Of a stretch of 64,000 nt of DNA, positions 44,884-54,289 are shown piece after piece. Numbering within the stretch: position 1 is the stretch's first letter; every line of letters starts with the position of its first letter. Origin of the DNA: Arthrobacter sp. ES3-54 (lineage in GTDB: Bacteria > Actinomycetota > Actinomycetes > Actinomycetales > Micrococcaceae); NCBI RefSeq assembly GCF_029504395.1, contig NZ_JAQFIF010000006.1, forward strand, positions 186,001 through 250,000, given 5' to 3'. The translations under genes and the position numbers were made by a program. The notes below the pieces were generated by a model. It had not been told where the DNA came from. It saw nothing but the letters and a program-made list of their open reading frames with translations, and ran no database searches.

Positions 44884-45770
44884 CTCACGAACGCCTTCAT
44901 CCAGGCCCGGAGCTCCTCGCCGAACTCCACCCGCTCGGCCGCGATCGAGATGACCGCCTTGAGGTAGCTGAGTTTGTCTCCGGTGTCGTACCGGCGGCCC
45001 CGGAAGACCACGCCGTAGACGCCGGCGCCCTCGCCGTCGGACACGGCAAGGGTCTGCAGCGCATCGGTGAGCTGGATTTCGCCGCCGCGGCCGGGCGGAG
45101 TGTCCTCCAGGACATCGAAAATCTCCGGATGCAGGACGTACCGGCCGATCACGGCCAGGTTCGACGGGGCATCGGCGATGGCGGGTTTCTCCACGAGCCG
45201 GTTGATCCGCACATGGTCCTGGCCCGGCACCACCGAAATGTCGGCGCAGCCGTAGGCACTGATTTCCACGGGATCCACCTCGATCAGGGCCACGACGGAG
45301 CCGCCGGTCCGGGCCTGGACGTCCATCATGGTGGTCAGCAGCTCGTCCCGCTCGTCGATCAGGTCATCGCCCAGCAGGACGGCGAAGGGTTCATAGCCCA
45401 CGTGTTGGCGGGCGCAGAGGACCGCATGGCCGAGCCCTTTGGGGTCGCCCTGGCGCACATAGTGCAGCGGGCCCAGGCGGGAAGCGTGGCGGACGGCCTC
45501 CAGCCTGTCGAAATCACCCTTGAGTTCAAGGGCGTGCTCCAGCGAAGGCTCGCGATCGAAGTGGTCCTCCAGCGCACGCTTCTGGCGCCCGGTAACCATC
45601 AGCAGATCCGTCAGCCCGGCCCGGACGGCTTCTTCTACGACGTATTGGATGGCCGGCTGGTCGACCACCGGCAGCATTTCCTTGGGCATTGCCTTTGTGG
45701 CCGGCAGGAAGCGCGTTCCCAGCCCCGCCGCGGGTATGACAGCTTTAGTTACAGATCTCCCCAGACTCAT
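44880..45770 (-). CDS. galU: UTP--glucose-1-phosphate uridylyltransferase
   Basis: 296-aa nucleotidyltransferase making UDP-glucose for envelope glycans and trehalose. N-terminal signature VIPAAGLGTRFLPATKAMPK and VDQPAIQYVVEEA; VLLGDDLI and VEKPAI also match. ATG 45770 is 6 nt after TAAAGT, so it is probably leaderless. Not linked to neighbours; convergent with the Lrp gene. Confidence 0.95.
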   Translation of the reverse strand: MSLGRSVTKAVIPAAGLGTRFLPATKAMPKEMLPVVDQPAIQYVVEEAVRAGLTDLLMVTGRQKRALEDHFDREPSLEHALELKGDFDRLEAVRHASRLGPLHYVRQGDPKGLGHAVLCARQHVGYEPFAVLLGDDLIDERDELLTTMMDVQARTGGSVVALIEVDPVEISAYGCADISVVPGQDHVRINRLVEKPAIADAPSNLAVIGRYVLHPEIFDVLEDTPPGRGGEIQLTDALQTLAVSDGEGAGVYGVVFRGRRYDTGDKLSYLKAVISIAAERVEFGEELRAWMKAFVS

Positions 45771-45867
45771 AACCGAACTTTACAAGCGGGTTACGGAAAT
45801 GAGAATGCTTCGGGGCAAAGACGAGTACCCGGGCAACGCGTTTCCGCGTACCCCGCCGGGCCGCCTG

Positions 45868-46647
45868 TCAGCCCTTGAAAACCGGGCTGCGCTTCTCCTG
45901 GAAGGCGCGGAAACCCTCGGCGTAGTCCTCGCTCTTGCACAGCCGTGCCTGCTCTGCGTTTTCCTCTTCCATGGCCTCCCACAGCCCCAGCCGCTGGTCC
46001 CGGATGTGCGCCACGAGCTCCTTGCTGGCCCTGAACGCACCGGTGGCGCCGGTGGCAACGCCGGCCACGATGGCCCGGGTGTTCTCCAGCAGTTCCGCCG
46101 CGGGCATGGCTCGGCTGAACAGGCCCTGCGCCACGGCGTCGGCGCCGCTCATGAGCTCCGCAGTGTAGATCAGGTCCAGGGTCCGGTGCATGCCAAGGCG
46201 CTCGGTGAAATACCAGTGCCCGCCGGAATCGAGGGTGGCGCCGAGCTTGGCGAACGGTGAGCCGAACTTGGCATTCTCCGCCACGTAGACCACATCCGTG
46301 GCCAGCAGCAGGCCCAGCCCCACACCGAGGCAAGCGCCCTGCGCCGCGGCGAACGTGGGCGCGGGGAAAGCGCTCATTTTCTTGAGCAGCGGCTGGACGA
46401 GCCCGCCCAGGTACGCCTGCGCGTCGTCGCTCTCCGGGGTCACGCCGGCAATGTCCCGGCCGGCGCAGAAGGCGCGACCCTCGCCGCGGAGCAGCAGTGC
46501 GCGGACCTCGCCGCGCGCGGCGGCGTCAGCGGCGTCGTCGTACGCCCGGGACAAATCCGCGAGTGCCTGCTCGTCGAGGGAGTTCAGCTTGTGCGGGGCA
46601 TCGAGTACGACCTCGGCAACGCCGTCGGCGATGGACAGGGAAATCAT
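45868..46647 (-). CDS. Enoyl-CoA hydratase/isomerase, PaaG-like
   Basis: 259-aa crotonase-fold enzyme. The oxyanion hole shows GRAFCAGRDI and AQGACLGVGLGLLLATDVV; LDSGGHWYF keeps the Asp typical of PaaG, the isomerase opening the 1,2-epoxyphenylacetyl-CoA ring. It is 39 bp after paaE on the same strand, which strengthens PaaG over a general hydratase (PaaF). AAGGAG lies before ATG 46647. Confidence 0.8.
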   Translation of the reverse strand: MISLSIADGVAEVVLDAPHKLNSLDEQALADLSRAYDDAADAAARGEVRALLLRGEGRAFCAGRDIAGVTPESDDAQAYLGGLVQPLLKKMSAFPAPTFAAAQGACLGVGLGLLLATDVVYVAENAKFGSPFAKLGATLDSGGHWYFTERLGMHRTLDLIYTAELMSGADAVAQGLFSRAMPAAELLENTRAIVAGVATGATGAFRASKELVAHIRDQRLGLWEAMEEENAEQARLCKSEDYAEGFRAFQEKRSPVFKG

Positions 46648-46686
46648 GGGGCTCCTTGGATTCGAAAAGGCGGGCGCCGAAAAAAC

Positions 46687-47925
46687 CTAGACGTCGAAGT
46701 CGACCGTGACTTCCGGTGTGGTGGGGTGGGACTGGCAGGTCAGAACGTAGCCCTTGTCGAGCTCGTCCTGCTCCAGGGCGTAGTTCTCGTCCATGCTGAC
46801 ATTGCCGCTGACCAGCTTGGCCCGGCAGGTGCCGCAGACGCCGCCGGCGCAGGCGAACGGCACGTCGGGGCGGACGCGGAGGGCTGCGTTGAGGATGGAT
46901 TCGCGGGCGTGGGTGGGGCTCGCCACTTCGCCCTGCAGGCCGTCCAGCTTGAACGTGATCTTGTAGGTCTCTTTGGATTCGTCCGCGACCACAGGCCGGC
47001 CAATGTTGCCCTCCGGGCGGTCCGGCTTGCCGGAGGTGAACAGTTCAAAGCGGACGTGCTCCGGGGCGACGCCGCGCGCGGCGAGGGTGTCCCGGCACAG
47101 CTGGACGAGTTCGAACGGGCCGCAGAGGAACCATTCGTCGACGTCGTCAGCGTGGATGGCGGTGCCCAGCAGCGCCTGCAGCTTTTCGGCGTCAATCCTG
47201 CCGCTGAGAAGCGGCGCGATCCGCTGTTCACGCGAGAGCACGTGGTGCAGCGCCAGCCGGGCCGGGTATTTGTCCTTCAGGTCCGCGAGTTCTTCGAGGA
47301 ACATCACGTCCATGGCGGCCTTGTTGGCGTAGATGAGGTCGAAGCGGGTCTCCGGGTGGGCCGCCAGCAGGGTGCGGGCGATGGCGATCACGGGGGTGAT
47401 GCCGGAGCCTGCGGCGATCGCCACGAACGAGCCGGGCTCCCCCGCCAGTTCGGTGGCCATCTCCTGCGGATGGTTCATGGAGTTCATGACGTTCTGCTCC
47501 ACGGACTTGCCGTCGCGGCCGTGCTTGGAGACAAAGGCACCCATGGGGCTCATGACGTCCAGCACGTCCCCGGCCCTGAGTTCGGCGTTGGCCCACGTGG
47601 AGAACAGGCCCCCGAGGTCCTTCTTGATGGCCACCCGGATTTCGCTGCTGCCGTCCGCGAAACTGCGCGGTTCGGCGCAGATCGAGTAGCTGCGGCGGAT
47701 CTCGTGCGGCTGCCCGTCGGCGTCGGGCAGGGTGGTGCGCAGCGCGACGTACTGGCCCGGCAGGTAGTCGAACTGTCCGGCGAGCTCGGCCGGGACCCCG
47801 AACGTCACCTCGATGGCGTCGTCGGTGAGCCGGCGGACCTCGTCCACCGTCAGGGAGTGGAAGGACGCACGACGGCGGCCGGTGGCTGCGGCCGACTCCG
47901 CGGCGGTCTGGCGGACAACCTTCAT
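46687..47925 (-). CDS. paaE: 1,2-Phenylacetyl-CoA epoxidase, reductase subunit
   Basis: 412-aa reductase feeding NADPH electrons to the PaaA di-iron site. FAD domain (RRSYSICAEP), NAD(P) domain (AGSGITPVIAIARTLL; WFLCGPFELVQ) and a C-terminal plant-type [2Fe-2S] domain (CAGGVCGTCRAKL ... LTCQSHP). The N-terminal 20 residues are an Ala-rich extension. Last gene of paaABCDE, 15 nt after paaD. Confidence 0.93.
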   Translation of the reverse strand: MKVVRQTAAESAAATGRRRASFHSLTVDEVRRLTDDAIEVTFGVPAELAGQFDYLPGQYVALRTTLPDADGQPHEIRRSYSICAEPRSFADGSSEIRVAIKKDLGGLFSTWANAELRAGDVLDVMSPMGAFVSKHGRDGKSVEQNVMNSMNHPQEMATELAGEPGSFVAIAAGSGITPVIAIARTLLAAHPETRFDLIYANKAAMDVMFLEELADLKDKYPARLALHHVLSREQRIAPLLSGRIDAEKLQALLGTAIHADDVDEWFLCGPFELVQLCRDTLAARGVAPEHVRFELFTSGKPDRPEGNIGRPVVADESKETYKITFKLDGLQGEVASPTHARESILNAALRVRPDVPFACAGGVCGTCRAKLVSGNVSMDENYALEQDELDKGYVLTCQSHPTTPEVTVDFDV

Positions 47926-47940
47926 GGAGGCACCTGTTCC

Positions 47941-48501
47941 TTACAAAACTTTGAAGTAGTCGAACGGTTCCTTGCAGTCCTGGCACACGTAGAGGGCCTT
48001 GCAGGAGGTGGAACCGAAACGGGTGAGTTCTTTGGTGTTCAGCGATGAGCACTGGGGACATTTGACGGCGAGCGCGAGCCGGACCGGGCCGGTGTGCCGG
48101 ACTGCCGAGTGGCCCGACGGCGGGGCGATCCCGTACTGCTCCAGCTTGGCCCTGCCGTCCTCGCTCATCCAGTCGGTGGTCCAGGCCGGAGAGAGGACTA
48201 GTTCGACCCTCACGCTCGGGTACCCCGCGCGGTTGAAAGCCGCGGTGAGGTCATCCCGGATGGCGTCCATGGCGGGGCACCCCGAGTACGTCGGGGTGAT
48301 GGTGACCTGGACGGCGGGAACCATCCCGCCGTCGTCGTAGAGCTGGACATCGCGCAGGATGCCGAGGTCCGCAATGCTGAGGACCGGGATTTCGGGGTCG
48401 CACACTGTGGCAGCCACCGCCCAGGCTTTCTCCTGGGCGGTGTTGCCCTTGGCGGCGTTGCGGCGCTCGGCGGTTTCCGGATCGGAGACAAACATTTCCA
48501 T
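47941..48501 (-). CDS. paaD: PaaD iron-sulfur assembly-type protein (DUF59)
   Basis: 186-aa MIP18/DUF59 protein needed for active epoxidase, probably in Fe-S maturation. DUF59 domain: VCDPEIPVLSIADLGILRDV and TYSGCPAMDAIRDDL; C-terminal metal-binding tail KCPQCSS ... CKALYVCQDCKEPFDYF. ATG 48501 is 5 nt after the paaC stop. Confidence 0.93.
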   Translation of the reverse strand: MEMFVSDPETAERRNAAKGNTAQEKAWAVAATVCDPEIPVLSIADLGILRDVQLYDDGGMVPAVQVTITPTYSGCPAMDAIRDDLTAAFNRAGYPSVRVELVLSPAWTTDWMSEDGRAKLEQYGIAPPSGHSAVRHTGPVRLALAVKCPQCSSLNTKELTRFGSTSCKALYVCQDCKEPFDYFKVL

Positions 48502-48506
48502 GGTGC

Positions 48507-49421
48507 CTACCAGCTGGCTCCGGGGTACTCGCGGGCGAGCACCTGCATCTCGGCGAGGATGTAGCCGAGGTGTTCGGAGTGCAGGCCGCGGCGGCCCCCG
48601 CCCGGTGTCGGCTGCACGTTCGGGACCTCGAGTTCGGCTTCGGCCAGGACCTCGCCGGTGAGCCGGTCGAAGTCCTCGCGCAGGCTCGAGGGCTGGGGCG
48701 CGGCGCCGGCTTCGCTGAGGCGTCCGGTAAGTTCGTCGTCGCGGAACAGCTCATCAACGTAGGGCCAGATGACTTTGAACGCGTGGATCATGCGCCGGCG
48801 TGATTCGTCGGTGCCGAGGGCCAGGCGCAGGACCCACTGGGCGCTGTGGTCCCGGTGGTAGTCCACTTCCTTGACCGCCTTGGCGGCGATGCCGGCCAGG
48901 GTGGAGTCGGTGGAGGACGTCAGCCGGCGGTAGAGCTCGAACTGGTAGTAGCTGACCACGAACTGCCGGGCAATGGTGACGGCGAAGTCCCCGTTCGGCT
49001 GTTCGAAGAGCGCCGCCGAGCGGAACTCGTGCTCGCGGCGGAGGTAGGCGAGATCGTCTTCGCTGCGCCCGTCCAGTCCGCCGGCGTAGCTGAGGAGGGA
49101 CCGGGCATGGCCGAGTTCGTCCAGGGCGATGTTGCCGAGGGCGACGTCCTCTTCGAGCTCCGGCGCGCGGGAGATCCAGTGGCCCAGGCGCTGGGCCAGG
49201 ATCAGGGCGTCGTCGCCCAGGCGCAGGGCGAACTCGGCGACGTCTTCGCTCGGCTTCGCGGCGCCGCGACTGACGGCCAGCGCGATGTCTTCCGGGCGGA
49301 GGGCGTTGCCGGGGGTGATGCGGGTGGCGCTGGCTCCGCTGTCCCCGGCGGCGCCGGATACGCCGACGGAGATGTCGCCGTGGCCGCCGTCGTGCATGTC
49401 TGTTTCAGGAGTAGTGCTCAC
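48507..49421 (-). CDS. paaC: 1,2-Phenylacetyl-CoA epoxidase, structural subunit
   Basis: 304-aa ferritin-like helical subunit that pairs with PaaA; it retains DELGHARSLL and KEVDYHRDHSAQWVLRL. The N-terminal 45 residues are Gly/Ala/Ser-rich. The GTG start overlaps the paaB stop (GTGA). Confidence 0.93.
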   Translation of the reverse strand: MSTTPETDMHDGGHGDISVGVSGAAGDSGASATRITPGNALRPEDIALAVSRGAAKPSEDVAEFALRLGDDALILAQRLGHWISRAPELEEDVALGNIALDELGHARSLLSYAGGLDGRSEDDLAYLRREHEFRSAALFEQPNGDFAVTIARQFVVSYYQFELYRRLTSSTDSTLAGIAAKAVKEVDYHRDHSAQWVLRLALGTDESRRRMIHAFKVIWPYVDELFRDDELTGRLSEAGAAPQPSSLREDFDRLTGEVLAEAELEVPNVQPTPGGGRRGLHSEHLGYILAEMQVLAREYPGASW

Positions 49422-49837
49422 AGGTGCTTCACGCCCTCACTCTTGGTGTAGTACGTGGCGTGGCGGTAGTCCTTGCCCTGGGGGGATTCAAAGAAGGAAC
49501 CTTTGGAATCGGGGTCGCTGGAGGCGATGGCCTCGGCCGGGACCACCCAGATGGACACCCCTTCGTTGCGGCGGGTGTAGAGGTCCCGGGCGTTGCGCAG
49601 GGCCATGGCCGCGTCGGGTGCGTGCAGGGATCCTGCGTGGACGTGGGACAGGCCGCGGCTGGAGCGGACAAATACTTCCCAGATGGGCCAGACGTTGCCT
49701 GTTACGCCGGTCGGGCGGATCTCGGCGGCTGCGGCCGCGTTCGTCCGGTCTGCTGACTGATCTTCCGCCTTGTCAATGGAGCGGGAGCCGCTGTCTGCAG
49801 TACTTGCCGGGAACTCCGGGTTGCCGTGGGGGGTCAT
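49418..49837 (-). CDS. paaB: 1,2-Phenylacetyl-CoA epoxidase subunit PaaB
   Basis: 139-aa small bridging subunit. The conserved part ([50 protein letters not shown] across residues 47-97) follows a variable Ser/Asp/Ala-rich N terminus, longer than in enteric PaaB (about 95 aa). ATG 49837 overlaps the paaA stop (ATGA), so the longer frame to 49909 is rejected. Confidence 0.93.
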   Translation of the reverse strand: MTPHGNPEFPASTADSGSRSIDKAEDQSADRTNAAAAAEIRPTGVTGNVWPIWEVFVRSSRGLSHVHAGSLHAPDAAMALRNARDLYTRRNEGVSIWVVPAEAIASSDPDSKGSFFESPQGKDYRHATYYTKSEGVKHL

Positions 49838-50865
49838 GCTGCAAATTCCTTCTCTGCTTGCTTCTTGGCCTGCTTTTCCGCGTATGCGGCTGCGGCTTCG
49901 CGCACCCACGCGCCGTTCTGGTGTGCCTCGCGGCGCCGTTCCAGGCGCTGGGCGTTGCAGGGGCCGCGGCCGGCCAGGACTTCATGGAATTCGGCCCAGT
50001 CCAGCGGCCCGTGCTCCCACTTCTTGGTTTCCTCGTTGAACCGGATGTCCTTGTCAGGCAGCGTCAGGCCGAGGACCTTGACCTGCTCCATCATCATGCC
50101 GACAAACCGGTTGCGGAGTTCGTCATTGCTGAATCGCTTGATGTTCCAGGCCATGGACTGCTTGGAGTTGGGCGAGTCGTCATCCGGGGGCCCAAACATC
50201 ATCAGGGCCGGGGCATACCAGCGGTTCACCGCGTCCTGCGCCATCTGCTTCTGTTCGGGGGTGCCGTGGGAGAGTTCCAGCAGAATCTCAAAGCCCTGGC
50301 GCTGGTGGAAGGACTCTTCCTTGCACACCCGGACCATGGCCCGGCCGTAGGGGCCGAAGGATGCGCGGCAGAGCGGCACCTGGTTGGCGATCGCGGCGCC
50401 GTCGACCATCCAGCCGATGGCACCCATGTCGGCCCAGGTGCGGGCCGGGTAGTTGAAGATGGAGGAGTACTTGGCCTTGCCGTCCATCAGGTCCTGCATC
50501 ATCTGATCACGCGGCTGGCCGAGGGTTTCGGCGGCGGAGTAGAGATAGAGTCCGTGGCCGGCCTCGTCCTGGACCTTGGCCATGAGGATGGCCTTGCGCT
50601 TCAGGCTCGGGGCGCGCGAGATCCAGTTGGCCTCGGGCTGCATGCCAATGATCTCCGAGTGGGCATGTTGGGAGATCTGGCGCAGGAGCGTTTTGCGGTA
50701 GGCCGGGGGCATCCAGTCACGCGGCTCGATCCGGGAATCCTCCGCCATGACCTTGTCGAAGTATGCCTGGCCCTCGGCGTCGCGCCGGGCCGCGTCCTCG
50801 GGGCTCGGTTCATGCCGTACCGGCGATGGCTCGGCGGGCACTGACTGCAGGGTCTGCGATGCCAT
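49834..50865 (-). CDS. paaA: 1,2-Phenylacetyl-CoA epoxidase, catalytic di-iron subunit
   Basis: 343-aa catalytic subunit; the di-iron ligands include the Glu-x-x-His of [17 protein letters not shown] and [11 protein letters not shown]. With PaaBCE it epoxidises phenylacetyl-CoA in aerobic aromatic breakdown. AGGAGC precedes ATG 50865. First gene of the operon; a PaaR-like palindrome lies 29-50 bp upstream. The ligase (paaK), paaZ and regulator are not in the window. Confidence 0.95.
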   Translation of the reverse strand: MASQTLQSVPAEPSPVRHEPSPEDAARRDAEGQAYFDKVMAEDSRIEPRDWMPPAYRKTLLRQISQHAHSEIIGMQPEANWISRAPSLKRKAILMAKVQDEAGHGLYLYSAAETLGQPRDQMMQDLMDGKAKYSSIFNYPARTWADMGAIGWMVDGAAIANQVPLCRASFGPYGRAMVRVCKEESFHQRQGFEILLELSHGTPEQKQMAQDAVNRWYAPALMMFGPPDDDSPNSKQSMAWNIKRFSNDELRNRFVGMMMEQVKVLGLTLPDKDIRFNEETKKWEHGPLDWAEFHEVLAGRGPCNAQRLERRREAHQNGAWVREAAAAYAEKQAKKQAEKEFAA

Positions 50866-50893
50866 GGTTGCTCCTAATGAATTTCCGATAAAT

Positions 50894-50915
50894 AATTACC
50901 GACCGTTCGTTCAGG
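50894..50915. promoter_or_regulatory. PaaR/TetR-like operator upstream of paaA
   Basis: Core ACCGACCGTTCGTT fits the spaced ACCG-NN-CG-NN-CGGT palindrome known for PaaR-type TetR repressors in actinobacteria, with one arm imperfect. It overlaps the AT-rich AATAATT that probably holds the paaA -10 region. Confidence 0.5.
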
Positions 50916-50982
50916 ATATGCGGAAGGCGCGAGATGCGTCAAGGACAAAGGTTTGCGGGTCAACCGCCGCGCCAGGACGTCT

Positions 50983-51038
50983 ATACCTAGAGCTACTATG
51001 TTTGATACCTTTCAGTCCTACGTATCAGTCCTAGGTAT
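50983..51038 (+). promoter_or_regulatory. Candidate PadR autoregulatory operator
   Basis: ATACCTAG (50983) and CTAGGTAT (51031) form a spaced inverted repeat; the right half is also a 13-bp tandem repeat, CAGTCCTACGTAT then CAGTCCTAGGTAT (51013-51038). TACTAT in between is a plausible -10. It ends 11 nt before the padR start. Confidence 0.45.
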
Positions 51039-51049
51039 TAGGAGGCGCA

Positions 51050-51412
51050 GTGCGCATTGATAAGGACCTGGTCGCCGCTTCAGCCACTCCTCTTGTGCTG
51101 GGCATCTTGGCGGACGGCGACCTGTACGGCTACGCAATCCTCAAGCGAGTGAGTGAGCTCTCGGGCGGCGGTATGCAGTGGACCGACGGAATGCTCTATC
51201 CGCTGCTGCACCGACTCGAGCGGCTCGGTTACGTGTCCTCGCTGTGGGGTACGTCCGACGCCGGGCGCCGGCGCAAGCACTACACCATCACGCCGGCGGG
51301 CCGGGACGCCCTCGCCGACCGCCAGGAGCAGTGGACCGTCGTCGCAGACGCGCTGCGCCAGGTGTGGCAGACAACTCAAGGGCCGGCTGCCGCGACTGAG
51401 GGGTGGGCGTGA
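51050..51412 (+). CDS. PadR family transcriptional regulator
   Basis: 120-aa winged-helix repressor: LGILADGDLYGYAILKRV, WTDGMLYPLLHRLERLGYV and RRRKHYTITPAGRDAL are PadR landmarks. GTG start with GGAGG 5 nt upstream. Its stop overlaps the next gene's ATG (TGATG), the usual pairing of PadR with a membrane protein whose expression it controls; the inducer is unknown. Confidence 0.92.
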   Translation: MRIDKDLVAASATPLVLGILADGDLYGYAILKRVSELSGGGMQWTDGMLYPLLHRLERLGYVSSLWGTSDAGRRRKHYTITPAGRDALADRQEQWTVVADALRQVWQTTQGPAAATEGWA

Positions 51413-52761
51413 TGACGCCACACGCTGAGCTGGAGGCCCAGATCGAGCGGTGGCGCGGATACGTTCAGCGGAACCGTGCGATCTCCCCCTCCGACGTCGA
51501 CGAGCTGGAGGACCACCTGCGCGAGCAAATCGCCGATCGGCAGGCGACCGGCCTCGACGACGAGGAGGCCTTTCTCGTCGCCATCAAGCGCCTGGGCAAC
51601 CTGGACGCCGTCTCACGCGAATTTGCCCGTGAGCACTCCGACCGGCTGTGGAAGCAGCTCGTCCTGGTACCGGCCGGCTCCGACGACGCCAACGCGTCCC
51701 CGTGGCGCGAGCTGGCCGTCGTCCTCGCACTCGCCGTCGGGGCGGGCGTGGCGGTCAAGGCCGGCTCTGCCTGGTTCGACGACGGCGCAGCCCTGATGCG
51801 CAACCTGGGCCTGCTCGTATTCCCCTTCCTGGCCGCGTACTTCGCGTGGAAGCGGCGAATAACCGGTGCGGTGGCGGCGACACTGATCGTCCCGTTTGCG
51901 GCCCTCGCGGTCGCCCTCAACCTCTACCCGTTCGCCCCAGCCGGGTCCACCGGGATGCTCGCCGCCCTGCACGCCCCGGTCATCCTGTGGCTGCTGACCG
52001 GCCTGGCCTACGTCGGCGGGAGGTGGCGGTCCGACAAGCGCCGCATGGACTTCGTCCGGTTCACCGGCGAGCTTGCGGTCTACTACACGTTGCTGGCGCT
52101 GGGCGGCGCGGTCCTGATCGCCCTCACACTCGCAACCCTCCGGGGAATTGGTGTCGATTTCCAGCCGGTCCTGGAAGACTGGGTCCTGCCCTTCGCTGTG
52201 CCCGGGGCTCTCGTGGTCGCGGCCTGGCTCGTCGAGGCCAAGCAACAGGTTGTGGAAAATATCGCCCCCGTCCTCACCCGCGTTTTCACACCGCTGACCG
52301 TTGCCATGCTGCTGGTCCTTTTGGCCGTGCTGGCCACCGCGGGCGGTTTCGTCGACATCGACCGAAACCTGCTCATCCTCCTGGACGCAATCCTGGTGCT
52401 CGTCCTCTGCCTGCTGCTCTATTCGATTTCCGCCCGCGACCCGCTCGCCCCTCCCGGACTGTTCGATGCATTGCAGTTGGCCCTCGTCATCGCGGCCCTT
52501 GCGGTCGATGCCGTGATGCTGACTGCGATGCTGGCCCGTATCGCCGAGTTCGGCTACAGCCCCAACAAGATCGCCGCGCTCGGCCTGAACCTGCTGCTGC
52601 TGGTGCACTTGTTGCGCGCGGCCTGGCTCGCCGTCGGATTCCTGCGCGGGCGCCTCCCGTTTGCTGCCGTGGAGCGCTGGCAAACCCGCTACCTGCCGAT
52701 CTACGGCGCCTGGGCAACAGTTGTGGTGGTGGTCTTCCCGCCCGTCTTCGGCTTCATCTAG
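51412..52761 (+). CDS. Permease-prefix-domain membrane protein
   Basis: 449 aa. Residues 1-75 are a permease prefix domain (AQIERWRGYVQRNRAI, DVDELEDHLREQI, GLDDEEAFLVAIKRLG), often found with PadR. About 10 hydrophobic spans follow without an ABC or FtsX-like large loop. Function unknown; a PadR-regulated stress or export role is inference. Overlaps the convergent M23 gene by 8 bp. Confidence 0.82.
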   Translation: MTPHAELEAQIERWRGYVQRNRAISPSDVDELEDHLREQIADRQATGLDDEEAFLVAIKRLGNLDAVSREFAREHSDRLWKQLVLVPAGSDDANASPWRELAVVLALAVGAGVAVKAGSAWFDDGAALMRNLGLLVFPFLAAYFAWKRRITGAVAATLIVPFAALAVALNLYPFAPAGSTGMLAALHAPVILWLLTGLAYVGGRWRSDKRRMDFVRFTGELAVYYTLLALGGAVLIALTLATLRGIGVDFQPVLEDWVLPFAVPGALVVAAWLVEAKQQVVENIAPVLTRVFTPLTVAMLLVLLAVLATAGGFVDIDRNLLILLDAILVLVLCLLLYSISARDPLAPPGLFDALQLALVIAALAVDAVMLTAMLARIAEFGYSPNKIAALGLNLLLLVHLLRAAWLAVGFLRGRLPFAAVERWQTRYLPIYGAWATVVVVVFPPVFGFI

Positions 52762-53656
52762 TGCTGCCTCTGCCCCGGGCCGGGAACGCAGTCGCTGCCG
52801 TCAGCGCCGGTCCCCCGAAGTCAATAATGTCGACGTCGAGCGGGATCTCAGAGCTGCGCGGACTCGGGCTCGGGAGAAGGCCCTCGTTCCACGTGCCCTC
52901 CAGCGTCGTGGCAGTCGCCCACCGCTGCGCGTCCATCTGGCCTTGCAGCCTGAAGCGGTCGAAGACGAACGGCAGTCCGGCCGAACCGAGCACCGACCTC
53001 CCTTCCGTGATCTGGAAGTGCAGGTGCGGCGCGGAGGTGTTTCCGGTGTTGCCGATCTTGCCCAGCGTCTGGCCGGGCAGGACACTGTCGCCCACTTCGA
53101 CGGTGACCGAGCCCTTCTGCATGTGGGCGTACGTGGCGTAGCGGCCGTCGCTGTGGCGTACCGTGACGTGGTTGCCGAGAACGTTCTCGAGCGTGATCGT
53201 GCTGGGATCGGGCAGACGGCCGGGGTTCTGGTCGTCGAGGGTATTCAGCGCGCCCACGACGGTGCCGCCGGAAACGGCAACGATGTCGGCTCCATACGCG
53301 GTGTAGCTGTGCACATTGGATGGGTCGCCGTTGACAAGCCGGCCCTCGCCGTCAAGACGGATCCAGTCGATGGCGAAGCGCTGCGCGGCGTGCAGAGATC
53401 CGTTGATCGGCAGCACCGAGGAACCGAGGGTGGTGGCCGTGATCGGTGATAATTCGTCGGCGGCCGCGGACGGGACCCCTGTCGATTTCGGGTCTGGACT
53501 ATTTTTCGGGTCTGGACTATGTAACCAGTCGGATCCCGAGAAGACAACGAGTAGAACGATCACGAGTGCGACACCGATCGCCGCCGCCACGAAGGCGACG
53601 ACTGGGCTCCGGCTGGACGCATTTGTGGTCCTGCGCACTGTGTTGTCGCTTTTCAT
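52754..53656 (-). CDS. M23-fold peptidase-like secreted/anchored protein
   Basis: 300 aa. N-terminal membrane anchor (VVAFVAAAIGVALVIVLLVVF, residues 19-40), a linker with a duplicated SPDPKN, and an LytM/M23 domain (GNHVTVRHSDGRYATYAHM; GKIGNTGNTSAPHLHFQI). The first zinc His of classical M23 (HxGxD) is replaced by AYGAD, as in a subgroup thought to differ in activity, so peptidoglycan hydrolysis is uncertain. No good ribosome site before ATG 53656. Confidence 0.82.
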   Translation of the reverse strand: MKSDNTVRRTTNASSRSPVVAFVAAAIGVALVIVLLVVFSGSDWLHSPDPKNSPDPKSTGVPSAAADELSPITATTLGSSVLPINGSLHAAQRFAIDWIRLDGEGRLVNGDPSNVHSYTAYGADIVAVSGGTVVGALNTLDDQNPGRLPDPSTITLENVLGNHVTVRHSDGRYATYAHMQKGSVTVEVGDSVLPGQTLGKIGNTGNTSAPHLHFQITEGRSVLGSAGLPFVFDRFRLQGQMDAQRWATATTLEGTWNEGLLPSPSPRSSEIPLDVDIIDFGGPALTAATAFPARGRGSTR

Positions 53657-53797
53657 ACGGGCTGGCGGCCCGAGGACGTGTCGTTCGCTCCGTTCGCCAG
53701 CAACTGGTCGATTAGCTGATTTTACGCGGCGGGAACTGTGCGTTCCTAGGCCATGGGAGTGGCATTGATCGCGCCCATATCGTGCAAGGCTAGTGGC

Positions 53798-54220
53798 ATG
53801 GATCTGGAGGTGTCACCCGCGCTCACCATTCCCGCCTCGGAACTCGGCTGGCGGTTCTCGCGTTCGTCCGGGCCGGGCGGTCAACACGTCAACACCTCAG
53901 ACAGCCGCGTGGAACTCTCGTGGAGCATCGCCGACTCGGCGGCGCTCTCGGATGACCAACGGCTGATGCTGCTCAGGCGTCTCGGCCAACGCCTCATCGC
54001 CGGGGTGATCACCGTGACCGCTTCGGAGCGGCGCTCTCAGCTGCGCAACCGCGAGATCGCACTGGCCAAGCTCTCCGCCCTCGTGGCAGAGGGGCTTGCT
54101 CCCGAAGCTGCTCGCCGCCGCGCCACCAAACCCACCCGGGGCTCGAACCGTCGACGCCTCGCCGCAAAGGAACAGCGGGCAGCGACGAAACGGCAACGAC
54201 AGCGGCCGTCCGCCGAGTAG
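53798..54220 (+). CDS. arfB: Alternative ribosome-rescue factor ArfB-like (YaeJ)
   Basis: 140-aa release-factor-like protein. The catalytic GGQ is in SRSSGPGGQHVNTSDSRVEL near residue 28, and the basic C-terminal tail (RRRLAAKEQRAATKRQRQR) is the part that fits the empty mRNA channel. It hydrolyses peptidyl-tRNA on stalled ribosomes. ATG 53798 gives the usual 140-aa length. Confidence 0.92.
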   Translation: MDLEVSPALTIPASELGWRFSRSSGPGGQHVNTSDSRVELSWSIADSAALSDDQRLMLLRRLGQRLIAGVITVTASERRSQLRNREIALAKLSALVAEGLAPEAARRRATKPTRGSNRRRLAAKEQRAATKRQRQRPSAE

Positions 54221-54289
54221 TTCCGTCCAGTCAGCTCAAGGCCGCCCCCGAGCGTCACAGCCCGGGCGAGCGCGGCTGGGTTTCGTTCC

